Positions 1 through 11,683 of a stretch of 64,000 bases of DNA are shown piece by piece. Within the stretch, counting starts at the first letter, position 1, and every line of letters starts with the position of its first letter. Source of the stretch: Chania fonticola_B (GTDB lineage Bacteria > Pseudomonadota > Gammaproteobacteria > Enterobacterales > Enterobacteriaceae); the NCBI RefSeq assembly GCF_048537545.1, contig NZ_CP183218.1; one strand, 5' to 3'. The notes below the pieces were generated by a model. That model did no database searches and was not told the origin of the DNA. It worked only from the letters and a program-made list of their open reading frames with translations. The position numbers and the translations under genes were made by a program.

Positions 1-1073
<1,073 letters not shown>

Positions 1074-1218
1074 TCACAACCCGAAGGTGTTTCTGTAAAC
1101 AGAGACACTGTCGTGCTGTTTATTTGAGAGACTCTATGACAGGTTAATCCTTACCCCAATACTTCTACGGAGGGATAAGTTTCAGCTGTCATGTTTCAAT
1201 TTTCAGCTTGTTCCAGAT

Positions 1219-1230
1219 TGTTAAAGAGCA
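1219..1230 (-). promoter_or_regulatory. Spacer boxA antitermination element
   Basis: On the minus strand this reads TGCTCTTTAACA, identical to the boxA motif of rRNA operons. It lies between tRNA-Glu and 23S. In the family, NusB/S10 binding here prevents Rho-dependent termination inside the operon. Confidence 0.85.
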
Positions 1231-1315
1231 ATATCTTAAACACGACTCGCAAGAGTCATCTTTAAGATAATCAGTCACGAATGACCGGTGATAATGTCTT
1301 TCACTCATTATCGGA

Positions 1316-1391
1316 TGGCGTCCCCAAGGGGATTCGAACCCCTGTTACAGCCGTGAAAGGGCAGTGTCCTAGGCCTCTAGACGATGGGGAC
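1316..1391 (-). tRNA. gltU: tRNA-Glu (anticodon TTC)
   Basis: A 76-base minus-strand tRNA in the 16S-23S spacer, with encoded 3' CCA (TGG at 1316-1318 on the plus strand). The acceptor starts GTCCCC and pairs with GGGGAC. The anticodon loop CTTTCAC gives TTC, and the T loop reads GTTCGAATC. One spacer tRNA-Glu is the arrangement of E. coli rrnB, C, E and G; the position beside yieP/hsrA corresponds to rrnC. Confidence 0.97.
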
Positions 1392-1536
1392 ACAAAATCC
1401 GATTAAACCCAGGGTTTAACCGTTTCTCGTATCAGCATGAGTCCAGAAGACTCATTACATCAACAGGTAGCGCTTTGCTCATTACTTTTCATCAGACAAT
1501 CTGTGTGGACACTGCACGCAACTGCATATCTTTAGG

Positions 1537-3078
<1,542 letters not shown>

Positions 3079-3243
3079 AAGCTTGATTTGCTGCAACTCG
3101 TGCAGCGATGCTCGAAAATTAACTTTCGTAATCATTCATTCGCATGAATGACTGCTTGGTCACTCTTCAAGACTTGATATTTTTTTGCTACCGAAGTAGC
3201 TGGATATCGTCTTGTGAGTGCCCACACAGATTGTCTGATAAAT

Positions 3244-3255
3244 TGTTAAAGAGCA
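3244..3255 (-). promoter_or_regulatory. rRNA leader boxA
   Basis: A second exact TGCTCTTTAACA on the minus strand, about 170 bases upstream of 16S and downstream of P2. This is the usual place for the leader boxA that loads the rRNA antitermination complex. Confidence 0.88.
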
Positions 3256-3294
3256 GTGAGTTACGCGCTTTCGCTTGCTAACTCGAGGAGGCGT

Positions 3295-3322
3295 ATACTA
3301 CGCGATTCCTCTGAAGAGTCAA
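3295..3322 (-). promoter_or_regulatory. rRNA operon promoter P2
   Basis: Minus strand: -35 TTGACT (3317-3322), a 16-base spacer, then -10 TAGTAT (3295-3300). Position and sequence correspond to E. coli rrn P2, just upstream of the leader boxA. Confidence 0.8.
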
Positions 3323-3414
3323 CCTTTATTTCGGTGTTTTCACCGGTTTGACACTTCCTGGCTGGGCGACTGGTTCTCGTTAGAGGAGTCGTTGTTCCCG
3401 GTCAGTGGAGGCGC

Positions 3415-3442
3415 ATTATAGGGAGTTCTCAGAACGCCGCAA
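3415..3442 (-). promoter_or_regulatory. rRNA operon promoter P1
   Basis: Minus strand: -35 TTGCGG (3437-3442), 16-base spacer, -10 TATAAT (3415-3420), followed by a GCGCC-rich discriminator as in stringently controlled rrn P1 promoters. Just upstream (about 3443-3480) the DNA is A/T-tract rich, as expected for an UP element. Together with P2 this accounts for the gene-free stretch 3079-3597, apart from the short yieP upstream region. Confidence 0.85.
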
Positions 3443-3597
3443 CCCCTAAATGCAAAAAACTTTTCAAGCGCGGATTTTTTCGGCAAAACGCTGTCTTGTT
3501 CGTCGTTTTTGACACTTTTCCTCGAAAACAGCCGTAAAAGCTGGCGCTCCCTGGCGTAAAATGAAAGATAACAATGCAGTTAAAAGGAACCGCAGCC

Positions 3598-4287
3598 ATG
3601 CAATTTGATGCTCAACAACAGGCGGCACAGCGTAATCTTTCTTATCTGCTGGCAGAAAAGCTCGGCCAACAGATCCTGGCCGGTGAATATCAAGCCGGCA
3701 GCATCCTGCCAGGCGAGATGGATTTGGCAGAACACTTTGGCGTCAGTCGCACTGCAGTACGTGAAGCAGTAAAAATGCTGGCGGCCAAAGGCATGCTGTT
3801 GCCGCGCCCCCGCATCGGCACCAGGGTCATGCCGCAAAGCCAATGGAACTTCCTCGATCAGGATCTGCTGACCTGGTGGATGACCAGAGAGAACTTCGAC
3901 CAGGTCATGCAGCACTTCCTTATTCTACGCACGTCGCTGGAACCTCAGGCCTGTTCATTGGCAGCCATCAACGCCACCCAGGAGCAAAAGACGCGATTGG
4001 TCACGCTGATGACAGAAATGCAGGCGCTACACGTGGATTTTGACCGCGAACGCTGGATTGAGGTCGATACCCAGTACCACCAGCTAATCTATGAAGCCAG
4101 CGCCAATCCGTTTCTCACCTCGTTCGCCAACCTGTTCAGCTCGGTGTATCAAAGCTATTTCCGGGCGATCACCGGTAATGAAGTGATCAAACTGCAACAC
4201 CATCAGGCCATTGTGGATGCCATAGTCGCCAGTGACAGCACCGCAGCCCTCACTGCATGCCAAACATTGTTGCAGGGCAATGCGTAA
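3598..4287 (+). CDS. yieP: YieP, GntR/FadR-family transcriptional regulator
   Basis: A 229-residue DNA-binding regulator, very similar to E. coli YieP (230 aa). The N-terminal winged helix-turn-helix includes the GntR signature around residues 15-75 (LPGE, FGVSRTAVREAVK). It is followed by an all-helical FCD effector domain with the metal/ligand-type histidines of the FadR subfamily. An in-frame ATG at 3574 would add 8 residues. I prefer 3598 because AAGGA lies about 10 bases upstream and the product then matches the family length. It is followed by hsrA with a 37-base gap, so the two are probably co-transcribed. Effector unknown. Confidence 0.93.
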   Translation: MQFDAQQQAAQRNLSYLLAEKLGQQILAGEYQAGSILPGEMDLAEHFGVSRTAVREAVKMLAAKGMLLPRPRIGTRVMPQSQWNFLDQDLLTWWMTRENFDQVMQHFLILRTSLEPQACSLAAINATQEQKTRLVTLMTEMQALHVDFDRERWIEVDTQYHQLIYEASANPFLTSFANLFSSVYQSYFRAITGNEVIKLQHHQAIVDAIVASDSTAALTACQTLLQGNA

Positions 4288-4324
4288 ACTCCGCAGCTAT
4301 ATATAGAAGGAAAATGGGATCACG

Positions 4325-5743
4325 ATGACAAAATCTGCACGCAGCATGGCAGGGTTGCCTTGGATCGCCGCGATGGCGTTCTTTATGCAGGCGTTGGATG
4401 CCACTATTCTCAATACCGCCTTACCGGCGATAGCCCACAGCCTCGACCGTTCCCCCTTGGCAATGCAGTCGGCGGTGATCAGTTACACCCTGACGGTTGC
4501 GATGCTAATCCCGGTGAGCGGCTGGCTGGCCGATCGCTTCGGCACCCGGCGGGTGTTTATTATCGCCGTATCACTGTTTACCTTTGGCTCGCTGTTGTGT
4601 GCCTTGTCCCCGACGCTGAGTTTCCTGGTCGCCTCACGTATTTTACAGGGGATTGGCGGCGCGATGATGATGCCGGTGGCACGCCTTGCCCTGTTGCGGG
4701 CCTATCCGCGTAGTGAGCTGTTGCCGGTACTGAACTTTGTCACCATGCCTGGCCTGGTTGGGCCAATAATGGGCCCGCTGCTTGGCGGCTGGCTGGTGAC
4801 CTACGCTACCTGGCATTGGATCTTCCTGATTAACATCCCGATAGGCTTACTCGGCATCGTCTACGCCCGCAAATACATGCCGGACTTCACCACGCCGAAA
4901 CGGCCGTTTGATTTCATTGGTTTTATGCTGTTTGGCCTTAGCCTGGTACTTATCTCCACCGGCCTGGAGCTGTTCGGCGAGCAGGTACTGGCCAATTACA
5001 TTTCTCTGGGAGTGTTCCTGAGCGGCTTTGTGATGCTGTTTGGCTATATCATTCACGCCCGCCGCCACGCTCAGCCACTGATTGGGCTGGATCTGTTCAA
5101 GACCCGTACCTTTTCCGTCGGCATTGCCGGTAACGTGGCCTCGCGGCTAGGGACTGGCTGCGTTCCCTTCCTGATGCCGTTGATGCTGCAGGTGGCCTTT
5201 GGCTATTCGGCGATTGTCGCCGGTTGCATGATGGCCCCGACGGCGGTGGGTTCTCTGATGGCCAAGTCTACCGTTACCCAGGTGTTGCGCTGGTTCGGCT
5301 ATCGTAAGACGTTAGTAGGTATCACTATCATTATCGGCGTATTGATTGCGCAGTTCTCTCTGCAAAGCCCAGGTATGCCGCTGTGGCTGATGATTTTGCC
5401 GCTGTTTGTTCTAGGGATGGCGATGTCGACGCAGTTTACCGCCATGAATACCATCAGCCTGGCAGACCTGAACGATGGCAACGCCAGTTCCGGCAATAGC
5501 GTATTGGCAGTGACGCAACAGCTGTCTATCAGCTTTGGCGTTGCGATCAGCGCCGCCGTGTTGCGCTTCTATGGTTCAATGGGGATTGGCACCATGATCG
5601 ATCAGTTCCACTACACCTTTATTACCATGGGGATAGTGACCGTTGCTTCGGCCTTCGTCTTTATGCTGTTAAGAAGAAAAGACGGCAATAACCTGATCAC
5701 CGGCAAAGAGATATCACGCAAAGAAGCGAAGGCTACCAGTTAA
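4325..5743 (+). CDS. hsrA: HsrA-like MFS multidrug exporter (DHA2 family)
   Basis: A 472-residue inner-membrane protein of the 14-segment drug:H+ antiporter family. Motif A is visible as GWLADRFGTRR after TM2. The family motif LDATILNTALPAIA lies in TM1 and ASRILQGIGGAMMMPVARL in TM4. It matches E. coli HsrA in both sequence and neighbourhood (yieP on one side, convergent rbsR on the other). RBS GGAAAA lies upstream of the ATG. Its stop codon overlaps the rbsR stop by 4 bases (5740-5743). Natural substrate not established; E. coli HsrA was linked to homocysteine-related phenotypes. Confidence 0.93.
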   Translation: MTKSARSMAGLPWIAAMAFFMQALDATILNTALPAIAHSLDRSPLAMQSAVISYTLTVAMLIPVSGWLADRFGTRRVFIIAVSLFTFGSLLCALSPTLSFLVASRILQGIGGAMMMPVARLALLRAYPRSELLPVLNFVTMPGLVGPIMGPLLGGWLVTYATWHWIFLINIPIGLLGIVYARKYMPDFTTPKRPFDFIGFMLFGLSLVLISTGLELFGEQVLANYISLGVFLSGFVMLFGYIIHARRHAQPLIGLDLFKTRTFSVGIAGNVASRLGTGCVPFLMPLMLQVAFGYSAIVAGCMMAPTAVGSLMAKSTVTQVLRWFGYRKTLVGITIIIGVLIAQFSLQSPGMPLWLMILPLFVLGMAMSTQFTAMNTISLADLNDGNASSGNSVLAVTQQLSISFGVAISAAVLRFYGSMGIGTMIDQFHYTFITMGIVTVASAFVFMLLRRKDGNNLITGKEISRKEAKATS

Positions 5744-6741
5744 CGGTAACCGACGGAGTCTCTCTCCACCAGCTCTGGCGTCAGCACCAGGATCTGGGCA
5801 TCCCGTTCAGGGTTTTGCAGGCGATTGATGAGCGCATCGATCGCCAGTTCCCCTAGCGAATCTTTGGGCTGATGAATGGTGCTGAGCGGTGGAGCCAGAT
5901 ATTTGGCCAGTTCGATATCGTCGTACCCCATCACGGCCATATCCTGTGGTACCACCAGCCCGGCCTGATACAGCGCCTGATAAACGCCGACGGCGACGGC
6001 ATCGTTGCCAGCAAACACCGCATGAGGAGGTTCGGCTAACGCCAGCAACTGCTTCATGGCATGCACGCCCCCTTCAAACTCAAAGTCGCAATACACCTCA
6101 TAGCCCGGCAGGATTTCAAGGCCGGCACGCTTCATGGCGCGGCGATAGCCTTCCAAACGATGGCGCGCGGTCGTTTTATCCAGCGGCCCGGCGATACAGG
6201 CGATTTGGCGATAGCCGCGAGCGATCAGATGATCGGTAGCCATTTCGCCCCCCAGCAACGAGTTATCCTGAATGATATCGTTGGCCCCTTCGAACGGCGA
6301 CCAGTCCATCATCACGATCGGCAAAGAGGGGTAGCGGCTTAGAGCATCCTGCGAGGGGCGATGGTTTTCGGTACACATCACCAGCAGGCCATCCACCCGC
6401 TTTTGCAACAGCGTTTCCATGCTGCTGTTCATACGCGCCACATCTTCCTCTGTGTTGCACAGGATCAGGCTGTAGCCACGCTCGTAGCAGCTGCGTTCCA
6501 CGCCGCGCACCACTTCGGCATAAAACGGGTTATTACTGGAGGTCACCAGCATACCAATGGTGCGCGTCGTATTGAGTTTCAGGCTACGCGCCAGTGCGGA
6601 AGGGGCATAGTTTAGCTGTTCCACGGCCACCATGACTTTGTCACGCACGCTGTCGCTGACAAAGCGATTGTTATTGATCACGTGCGAGACCGTCGAGGTT
6701 GAAACACCCGCCAGGCGGGCGACATCTTTCATGGTAGCCAA
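5740..6741 (-). CDS. rbsR: RbsR, LacI-family ribose operon repressor
   Basis: A repressor of about 333 residues: LacI-type helix-turn-helix (MKDVARLAGVSTSTVSHVIN) followed by a periplasmic-binding-protein-like ribose domain. I start at a TTG (6739-6741), giving the MATMKDVARL N-terminus of E. coli RbsR. AGGGAT lies a few bases upstream, overlapping the end of rbsK. An ATG three codons in (6732) is the alternative, and a longer open frame to 6858 has no family support. It is the last gene of rbsDACBKR, 4 bases after rbsK. It should bind the two GCGAAACGTTTCGC operators near 11.6 kb. Confidence 0.95.
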   Translation of the reverse strand: MATMKDVARLAGVSTSTVSHVINNNRFVSDSVRDKVMVAVEQLNYAPSALARSLKLNTTRTIGMLVTSSNNPFYAEVVRGVERSCYERGYSLILCNTEEDVARMNSSMETLLQKRVDGLLVMCTENHRPSQDALSRYPSLPIVMMDWSPFEGANDIIQDNSLLGGEMATDHLIARGYRQIACIAGPLDKTTARHRLEGYRRAMKRAGLEILPGYEVYCDFEFEGGVHAMKQLLALAEPPHAVFAGNDAVAVGVYQALYQAGLVVPQDMAVMGYDDIELAKYLAPPLSTIHQPKDSLGELAIDALINRLQNPERDAQILVLTPELVERDSVGYR

Positions 6742-6745
6742 AGCG

Positions 6746-7675
6746 TTATCCCTGTTGCTGCAAAAAGGCGTCAATCTCTTCACGCCATGGCACGGAAGGC
6801 TGTGCACCCGGCCGGGTAACGGCAATGGCCGCCGCCGCATGGGCGAAACGCACCGCATCGCTCATCACTTTACCTTCGAGCAAAGCAGTAACCAGAGCAC
6901 CGTTGAACGTATCACCGGCCGCGATGGTATCCACCGCTTTGACCTTAAAGCCCGGAACCAGTTTGCCTTTACCGTTTTCGCTCAACCATACGCCACGACT
7001 ACCGAGGGTGATAATCACGCAGCCAATACCTTTATCATGCAGGATGCTGGCGGCACGTTCGGCGTCAGCGTCATTATTCACCGCAATACCGGTCAGCCGC
7101 TGGGCTTCGGTTTCGTTCGGGGTGATCATGTCAACCATGGCTAACAATTCGTCAGGCAGCTCACAGGCCGGAGCCGGGTTGAGGATCACCTGGGTTTGGT
7201 GCTGCTTGGCCAGTTTGGCGGCGGCAATCACCGTCTCCAGCGGTGACTCAAGCTGCATCAATAGCGCATCGGCATCGATAACCCGTTGCCGATAGCGGTT
7301 GAGATATTCGGGAGTGACCGCCGCGTTGGCACCGGCATCGATACCAATCACGTTTTCACCTTCGGCATTGACGAAAATCAGCGCTACGCCGGTAGTACTG
7401 TCGGCAATAGCTTCAATCGGTTGGGTATCAATGCGATCGGTTGCCAGCTGTTGGCGAATACGTTCACCAATATCGTCTGCACCTACGCAGGCAATAAAAG
7501 CAATGTCCGCACCGCTGCGCCCGGCAGCCACCGCCTGGTTAGCCCCTTTGCCACCAAAGGCAACCTTATACTGCTGGCCGATCACCGTTTCGCCCGGCTG
7601 GGGAAACTGGTTGATATTGAGGATATGGTCGGCATTGATGCTGCCCAAAACCACCAGCTTTGCTGTTTCCATCAC
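6746..7675 (-). CDS. rbsK: Ribokinase
   Basis: A cytoplasmic 309-residue PfkB-family kinase that converts D-ribose and ATP to ribose 5-phosphate. Visible motifs are the N-terminal GSINADHIL substrate region, the PfkB signature 1 with GGKGANQAVAAGR (about residues 41-53), and the C-terminal AAGDTFNGAL with the catalytic aspartate. Length equals the E. coli enzyme. It sits between rbsB (59 bases upstream) and rbsR, and couples import by RbsABC to the pentose phosphate pool. Confidence 0.97.
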   Translation of the reverse strand: MMETAKLVVLGSINADHILNINQFPQPGETVIGQQYKVAFGGKGANQAVAAGRSGADIAFIACVGADDIGERIRQQLATDRIDTQPIEAIADSTTGVALIFVNAEGENVIGIDAGANAAVTPEYLNRYRQRVIDADALLMQLESPLETVIAAAKLAKQHQTQVILNPAPACELPDELLAMVDMITPNETEAQRLTGIAVNNDADAERAASILHDKGIGCVIITLGSRGVWLSENGKGKLVPGFKVKAVDTIAAGDTFNGALVTALLEGKVMSDAVRFAHAAAAIAVTRPGAQPSVPWREEIDAFLQQQG

Positions 7676-7734
7676 AGGGTTCCCTAAAATTGCGCGCCAT
7701 CGTCACGCCCCGTTCCGATGGCGCTGGAGATGAC

Positions 7735-8622
7735 TTACTTGGTAACCAGTTTCAAATCAACCGGGATAGTCGCCGGTACTTTCTCGCCTTTCAAGATCTT
7801 ATCTGCCGTTTCTACGCCAATCACGCCGATTTGATCCGGACGCTGTGCCACGGTGGCAGCCAGTTTACCGCCTTCAACCGCTTTCACGCCGTCTGCGGTG
7901 CCGTCAAAGCCAACGACGATGACATCCGTTTTACCAGCGGTTTGCAATGCACGCAGCGCGCCCAGTGCCATTTCATCGTTCTGTGCAAACACCGCCTGCA
8001 CGTCTGGATGCGCGGTCAGCAAGTTCTGCATGACGTTCAGACCCTTGGTACGATCGAAGTCTGCTGGCTGGCTGGCCAGCAGTTTAAACTTGTTCTGCTC
8101 CAGTGACTGTTGGAAGCCTTCGCCACGTTCACGGGCAGCAGATGTCCCGGCAATGCCTTCCAACTGGATCACCTTGGCATCGGCCCCTACTTTGTTGGCG
8201 ATAAAGTCACCGGCCATTTTACCGCCCACGCGGTTGTCGGAAGCGATATGGCTGACTACTTCGCCTTTCGCTGCCATACGGTCGAGCGTAATGACCGGGA
8301 TCTTGGCCTGGTTGGCCATCTTGATGGCGTTACCTACCGCGTCAGAATCGGTTGGGTTAATCAGCAGCAGTTTCGGGTTCTGCACCATCAGATCCTGCAC
8401 GTTGGCCAACTCTTTCGCCGGGTTGTTCTGGGAATCCAGCACCACCAGGTTGTAACCCAGTTTGTTGGCTTCCAACTGCGCCCCTTCTTTCATCGAAACA
8501 AAGAACGGGTTGTTGAGCGTAGAAACCACCAGCGCGATGGTGTCTTTTGCCAGGGCGTTAGCACTCAGGGTGGCGGTTAACGCGATGGCCGAAACTAAGG
8601 TTGCCAGTTTTTTCATTTTCAT
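7735..8622 (-). CDS. rbsB: Ribose ABC transporter, periplasmic binding protein
   Basis: 295 residues with an N-terminal signal peptide (KKLATLVSAIALTATLSANALA, cleavage after about residue 25, before KDTIAL). The rest is a type I sugar-binding protein nearly identical in layout to E. coli RbsB, including NNPFFVSMKEGA, INPTDSDAVGNA, AGTSAARERGEGF and FAQNDEMALGALRAL. It delivers ribose to RbsAC and, in E. coli, to the Trg chemoreceptor. Start ATG follows a purine-rich stretch. It lies 25 bases downstream of rbsC. Confidence 0.97.
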   Translation of the reverse strand: MKMKKLATLVSAIALTATLSANALAKDTIALVVSTLNNPFFVSMKEGAQLEANKLGYNLVVLDSQNNPAKELANVQDLMVQNPKLLLINPTDSDAVGNAIKMANQAKIPVITLDRMAAKGEVVSHIASDNRVGGKMAGDFIANKVGADAKVIQLEGIAGTSAARERGEGFQQSLEQNKFKLLASQPADFDRTKGLNVMQNLLTAHPDVQAVFAQNDEMALGALRALQTAGKTDVIVVGFDGTADGVKAVEGGKLAATVAQRPDQIGVIGVETADKILKGEKVPATIPVDLKLVTK

Positions 8623-8647
8623 GGTCGTGATTCCTGTAGGGGAGAGG

Positions 8648-9616
8648 TTACTTGTTACTTTTGTTGTCTACCAGAACCGCCAGCAGAATAACGGCTGCTT
8701 TCACGATCATTTGGTAGTAGGAAGAAACACCCAGTAAATTCAAACCGTTGTTCAGGAAGCCAAGGATCAGCGCCCCGATCAGAGTACCGACGATGCGCCC
8801 TTTACCCCCAGCCAGGCTGGTACCACCCAGTACCACCGCAGCGATGGCATCCAGCTCATAGCCGGTACCCGCAGTAGGTTGCGCAGAGGACAGGCGCGCC
8901 ACTTCAATGACCCCAGCCAGTGCCGCCAGCAGGCCGCACAGGGAATAAACGATGATTTTAACCCTATCAACGCTGATACCGGAAAGGCGGGTAGCCGCTT
9001 CGTTGCCGCCCAGCGCATAGATATAGCGGCCAAGACGGGTATGATGCAGCATATACCAGGCGGCGACAAACACGATGGCCATGATCCAGATCGGGGTAGG
9101 AACGCCCAACGGGCGGCCAATCCCGAACCAGCCGAAGGCGTCGGCAACGTCGGTAAAGCCGGTATTGATCGGGCTACCGTTGGTGTACACCATGGTCACG
9201 CCGCGCAGTAACAGCATCATCACCAGGGTGGCGATAAACGCCTGAACCTTGCCTTTGGCCACGATTATGCCGGTGCAGGCCCCTACCGCAGCCCCCAATG
9301 CCAGCGCAGCTGCCACAGCCACCACCGCATTGACTTCAAATCCGACAATCGAAGCGGCTACCGCCCCGGTCAGCGCCAACAGCGATCCGACCGACAGGTC
9401 GATGCCGGAAGTCAGGATCACCAACGTCATGCCGACCGCCATAATGGCGTTCACCGAAGTTTGCTGCAGGATATTGAACAGGTTATTAACGGTGAAGAAA
9501 TTCGGGCTCATCGAAGACACCACGGCAATCAGCACCAGCAGGGCAATCAGCGATTTCTGCTCCAACAGCCACTCTTTACTGAACCAGCGCTTAGCTGCAA
9601 CACTTTGTGAACTCAT
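8648..9616 (-). CDS. rbsC: Ribose ABC transporter, permease
   Basis: A 322-residue inner-membrane permease of the BPD_transp_2 class, with many hydrophobic segments. It carries the family patch LTGAVAASIVGFE and the EAATRLSGISVDRVK coupling loop that contacts RbsA. The product matches E. coli RbsC (321 aa). It starts 6 bases after rbsA ends, indicating tight translational linkage. Two copies form the pore for ribose. Confidence 0.96.
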   Translation of the reverse strand: MSSQSVAAKRWFSKEWLLEQKSLIALLVLIAVVSSMSPNFFTVNNLFNILQQTSVNAIMAVGMTLVILTSGIDLSVGSLLALTGAVAASIVGFEVNAVVAVAAALALGAAVGACTGIIVAKGKVQAFIATLVMMLLLRGVTMVYTNGSPINTGFTDVADAFGWFGIGRPLGVPTPIWIMAIVFVAAWYMLHHTRLGRYIYALGGNEAATRLSGISVDRVKIIVYSLCGLLAALAGVIEVARLSSAQPTAGTGYELDAIAAVVLGGTSLAGGKGRIVGTLIGALILGFLNNGLNLLGVSSYYQMIVKAAVILLAVLVDNKSNK

Positions 9617-9622
9617 ATCTGA

Positions 9623-11128
9623 TTACTCCTGCTTTACGCCGTATTGCTTGCCGACGGCTGCTGCCATCAGCACTTCCTGGGTGGCCTGTTCAATCGGGAA
9701 TTCGCCGCTGAGGTGGCCCTCGTGCATCACCAGGATGCGGTCGCTCATGCCCAGCACCTCCGGCATTTCCGAAGACACCAATATGATGCTCAGCCCTTCC
9801 TGCTTGAACTGGTTGATTAACTGGTAGATCTCTTTTTTGGCCCCGACGTCGACGCCGCGTGTCGGTTCATCGAGGATCAGCACCTTTGGCCGGGTCATCA
9901 AGCCACGGGCAATCGCCACTTTTTGCTGATTGCCGCCGGAAAGCAGGCCAATCGGCTGCTCCATCGACGGCGTTTTGATATTGAATAGGCGGATAAAATC
10001 GCTGACGGCGATCTGCTCGTCGGCATGTTTCAGGCCACCACCGGCACGGCTGAAATAGCGCAGCGCGGTCAGCGACATGTTTTCCTTCACCGACATCCCC
10101 AACACCAGGCCATCGCGCTTACGGTCTTCGGAGATATAGACAATGCCGTTGGCCAGTCCGTCCTGAGGAGTACGAGTCACCACCTCATGGCCGTCCAGGT
10201 TCACGGTGCCGCTTTTACGTGGCGCCGCTCCGTACAGGATCTTCATCAGTTCGGTACGCCCAGCCCCCATCAGGCCAGCCACACCCAAAATCTCACCGCG
10301 GTATAAAGTAAAGCTGACGTCATGCACGCCAGGGCCGGAAACGTGGCTCACCTGCAGGCGTTTTTCACCGCGCGGCAGATTCAGACGTGGATACTGCTCT
10401 TCCAGCTTGCGACCCACCATCATTTCAATCAGCGAATCTTCATTCAATTCGGCAACCGGCCGCTCGGCAATAAATTGCCCGTCACGGAATACGGTCACAT
10501 CGTCGCAGATTTCGAAGATCTCTTTCAGACGGTGGGAAATATAAACAATGCCGCGGCCTTCGGCTTTCAGCTCGTTGATCACTTTAAACAGCGAGGCGGT
10601 TTCGGTATCGGTCAGGGCATCGGTCGGCTCATCCATGATGATCACTTTGGATTCAAAGCTCAGCACCTTGGCGATTTCCACCATTTGCTGATCGCCAATC
10701 GACAATTCCCCCACCAGCCGATGGCTGCTGTAGCGCAGGTTCAAACGCGCCAGCAGTTTGTCCGCTTCGGCATACATGCGTTTCCAGTCGATGCGGCCAA
10801 AACGGTTAACGAACTCGCGGCCAAGAAAGATGTTCTCGGCAATGGTCAGCTGCGGGATCAGGTTCAGTTCTTGGTGGATGATGCCGATACCCGCGTCCTG
10901 CGAATCCTTCGGCCCGTTGAAGGCCACTTCCTTGCCGAGGAAATATTGGCTGCCCGCATCTTTGTTATAGATACCGGTCAGCACTTTCATCATGGTGGAC
11001 TTGCCAGCACCGTTTTCCCCCACCAGCGCCATCACCCTGCCGGGATAAACGCTCAGGGCGGCCCCAGAAAGCGCCTTCACGCCGGGAAAGGCCTTATCGA
11101 TCCCCTTCAGTTGCAGTAAAGGTTGCAT
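9623..11128 (-). CDS. rbsA: Ribose ABC transporter, ATP-binding protein
   Basis: A 501-residue double ATPase. The first cassette has Walker A GENGAGKST (about residues 37-45), signature LSIGDQQM and Walker B VIIMDEPTDAL. The second has a degenerate P-loop (GLMGAGRTELMK), signature LSGGNQQKVAIARGL and Walker B VLILDEPTRGVD. This asymmetry is normal for carbohydrate-uptake family 2 ATPases. It is encoded between rbsD (7 bases upstream) and rbsC and energises import. Confidence 0.97.
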   Translation of the reverse strand: MQPLLQLKGIDKAFPGVKALSGAALSVYPGRVMALVGENGAGKSTMMKVLTGIYNKDAGSQYFLGKEVAFNGPKDSQDAGIGIIHQELNLIPQLTIAENIFLGREFVNRFGRIDWKRMYAEADKLLARLNLRYSSHRLVGELSIGDQQMVEIAKVLSFESKVIIMDEPTDALTDTETASLFKVINELKAEGRGIVYISHRLKEIFEICDDVTVFRDGQFIAERPVAELNEDSLIEMMVGRKLEEQYPRLNLPRGEKRLQVSHVSGPGVHDVSFTLYRGEILGVAGLMGAGRTELMKILYGAAPRKSGTVNLDGHEVVTRTPQDGLANGIVYISEDRKRDGLVLGMSVKENMSLTALRYFSRAGGGLKHADEQIAVSDFIRLFNIKTPSMEQPIGLLSGGNQQKVAIARGLMTRPKVLILDEPTRGVDVGAKKEIYQLINQFKQEGLSIILVSSEMPEVLGMSDRILVMHEGHLSGEFPIEQATQEVLMAAAVGKQYGVKQE

Positions 11129-11135
11129 AGGCGCC

Positions 11136-11555
11136 TCAGAAAGTTACGCCGGAGCACAGGATCACGTTCGCGTAGGGCGAACATTCTCCGCTGCGGATCA
11201 CGGCCCGGCTATGTTCGGTTTGCGCTTTAAACGCGCTGTGGCTGATATAGCTGATGCTGATGGTATTGCCCTGGTGTTGGCCAAGCTGAGTCAGTTGAGC
11301 CAGTAATGCCTCGTGGAGCGACGGGTTATGCTTGACGATCTCTTCCGCCAGGATGGCGCTCTCTACCTGCATTTCCTGCGTCACCACGCCTACAACCTGT
11401 AAGAATGTCGGCACCCCTTGGGTCAGCGCCAGATCGATACGCAGCGTCACGGCCGGGATCGGCAAGCCTGCATCGCAAATCGCGATCTGATCGGTGTGGC
11501 CGAGACGAGAGACCACCGCAGAAACGTCAGAATTCAGTAGTACGCCTTTTTTCAT
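11136..11555 (-). CDS. rbsD: D-ribose pyranase
   Basis: A 139-residue cytoplasmic RbsD/FucU-family mutarotase that interconverts the beta-pyranose and furanose forms of ribose before phosphorylation. It starts MKKGVLLNSDVSAVVSRLGHTD, with the conserved H20 and D21 region. The C-terminal GECSPYANVILCSGV carries the active-site tyrosine and asparagine. It is the first gene of the ribose operon, preceded by its operator and promoter (11570-11664). Confidence 0.97.
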   Translation of the reverse strand: MKKGVLLNSDVSAVVSRLGHTDQIAICDAGLPIPAVTLRIDLALTQGVPTFLQVVGVVTQEMQVESAILAEEIVKHNPSLHEALLAQLTQLGQHQGNTISISYISHSAFKAQTEHSRAVIRSGECSPYANVILCSGVTF

Positions 11556-11569
11556 GATTAAACTCCAGC

Positions 11570-11664
11570 AGCGAAACGTTTCGCTATTGAGTCAGTGTAG
11601 AAAATCAGCAGAGGAAGACAACCCTGTCATAGCGGAAATGTGATCGCCATCGAAACGTTTCGCT
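11570..11664 (-). promoter_or_regulatory. rbs operon promoter with two RbsR operators and a CRP site
   Basis: Operator 1 is the perfect 16-base palindrome AGCGAAACGTTTCGCT at 11570-11585, matching the RbsR site known in E. coli. Operator 2 (11649-11664) matches it at 15 of 16 positions. Between them, on the minus strand, lie -35 TTGTCT (11616-11621), a 16-base spacer and -10 TACACT (11594-11599), placing the start at about 11586, against operator 1. A CRP-like site, TGTGA-N6-TCGAA (11639-11654), is centred near -60 and overlaps operator 2. Inferred logic: RbsR represses, ribose releases it, and cAMP-CRP activates. Confidence 0.8.
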
Positions 11665-11683
11665 CACGTTTGATAAAGCGTAG

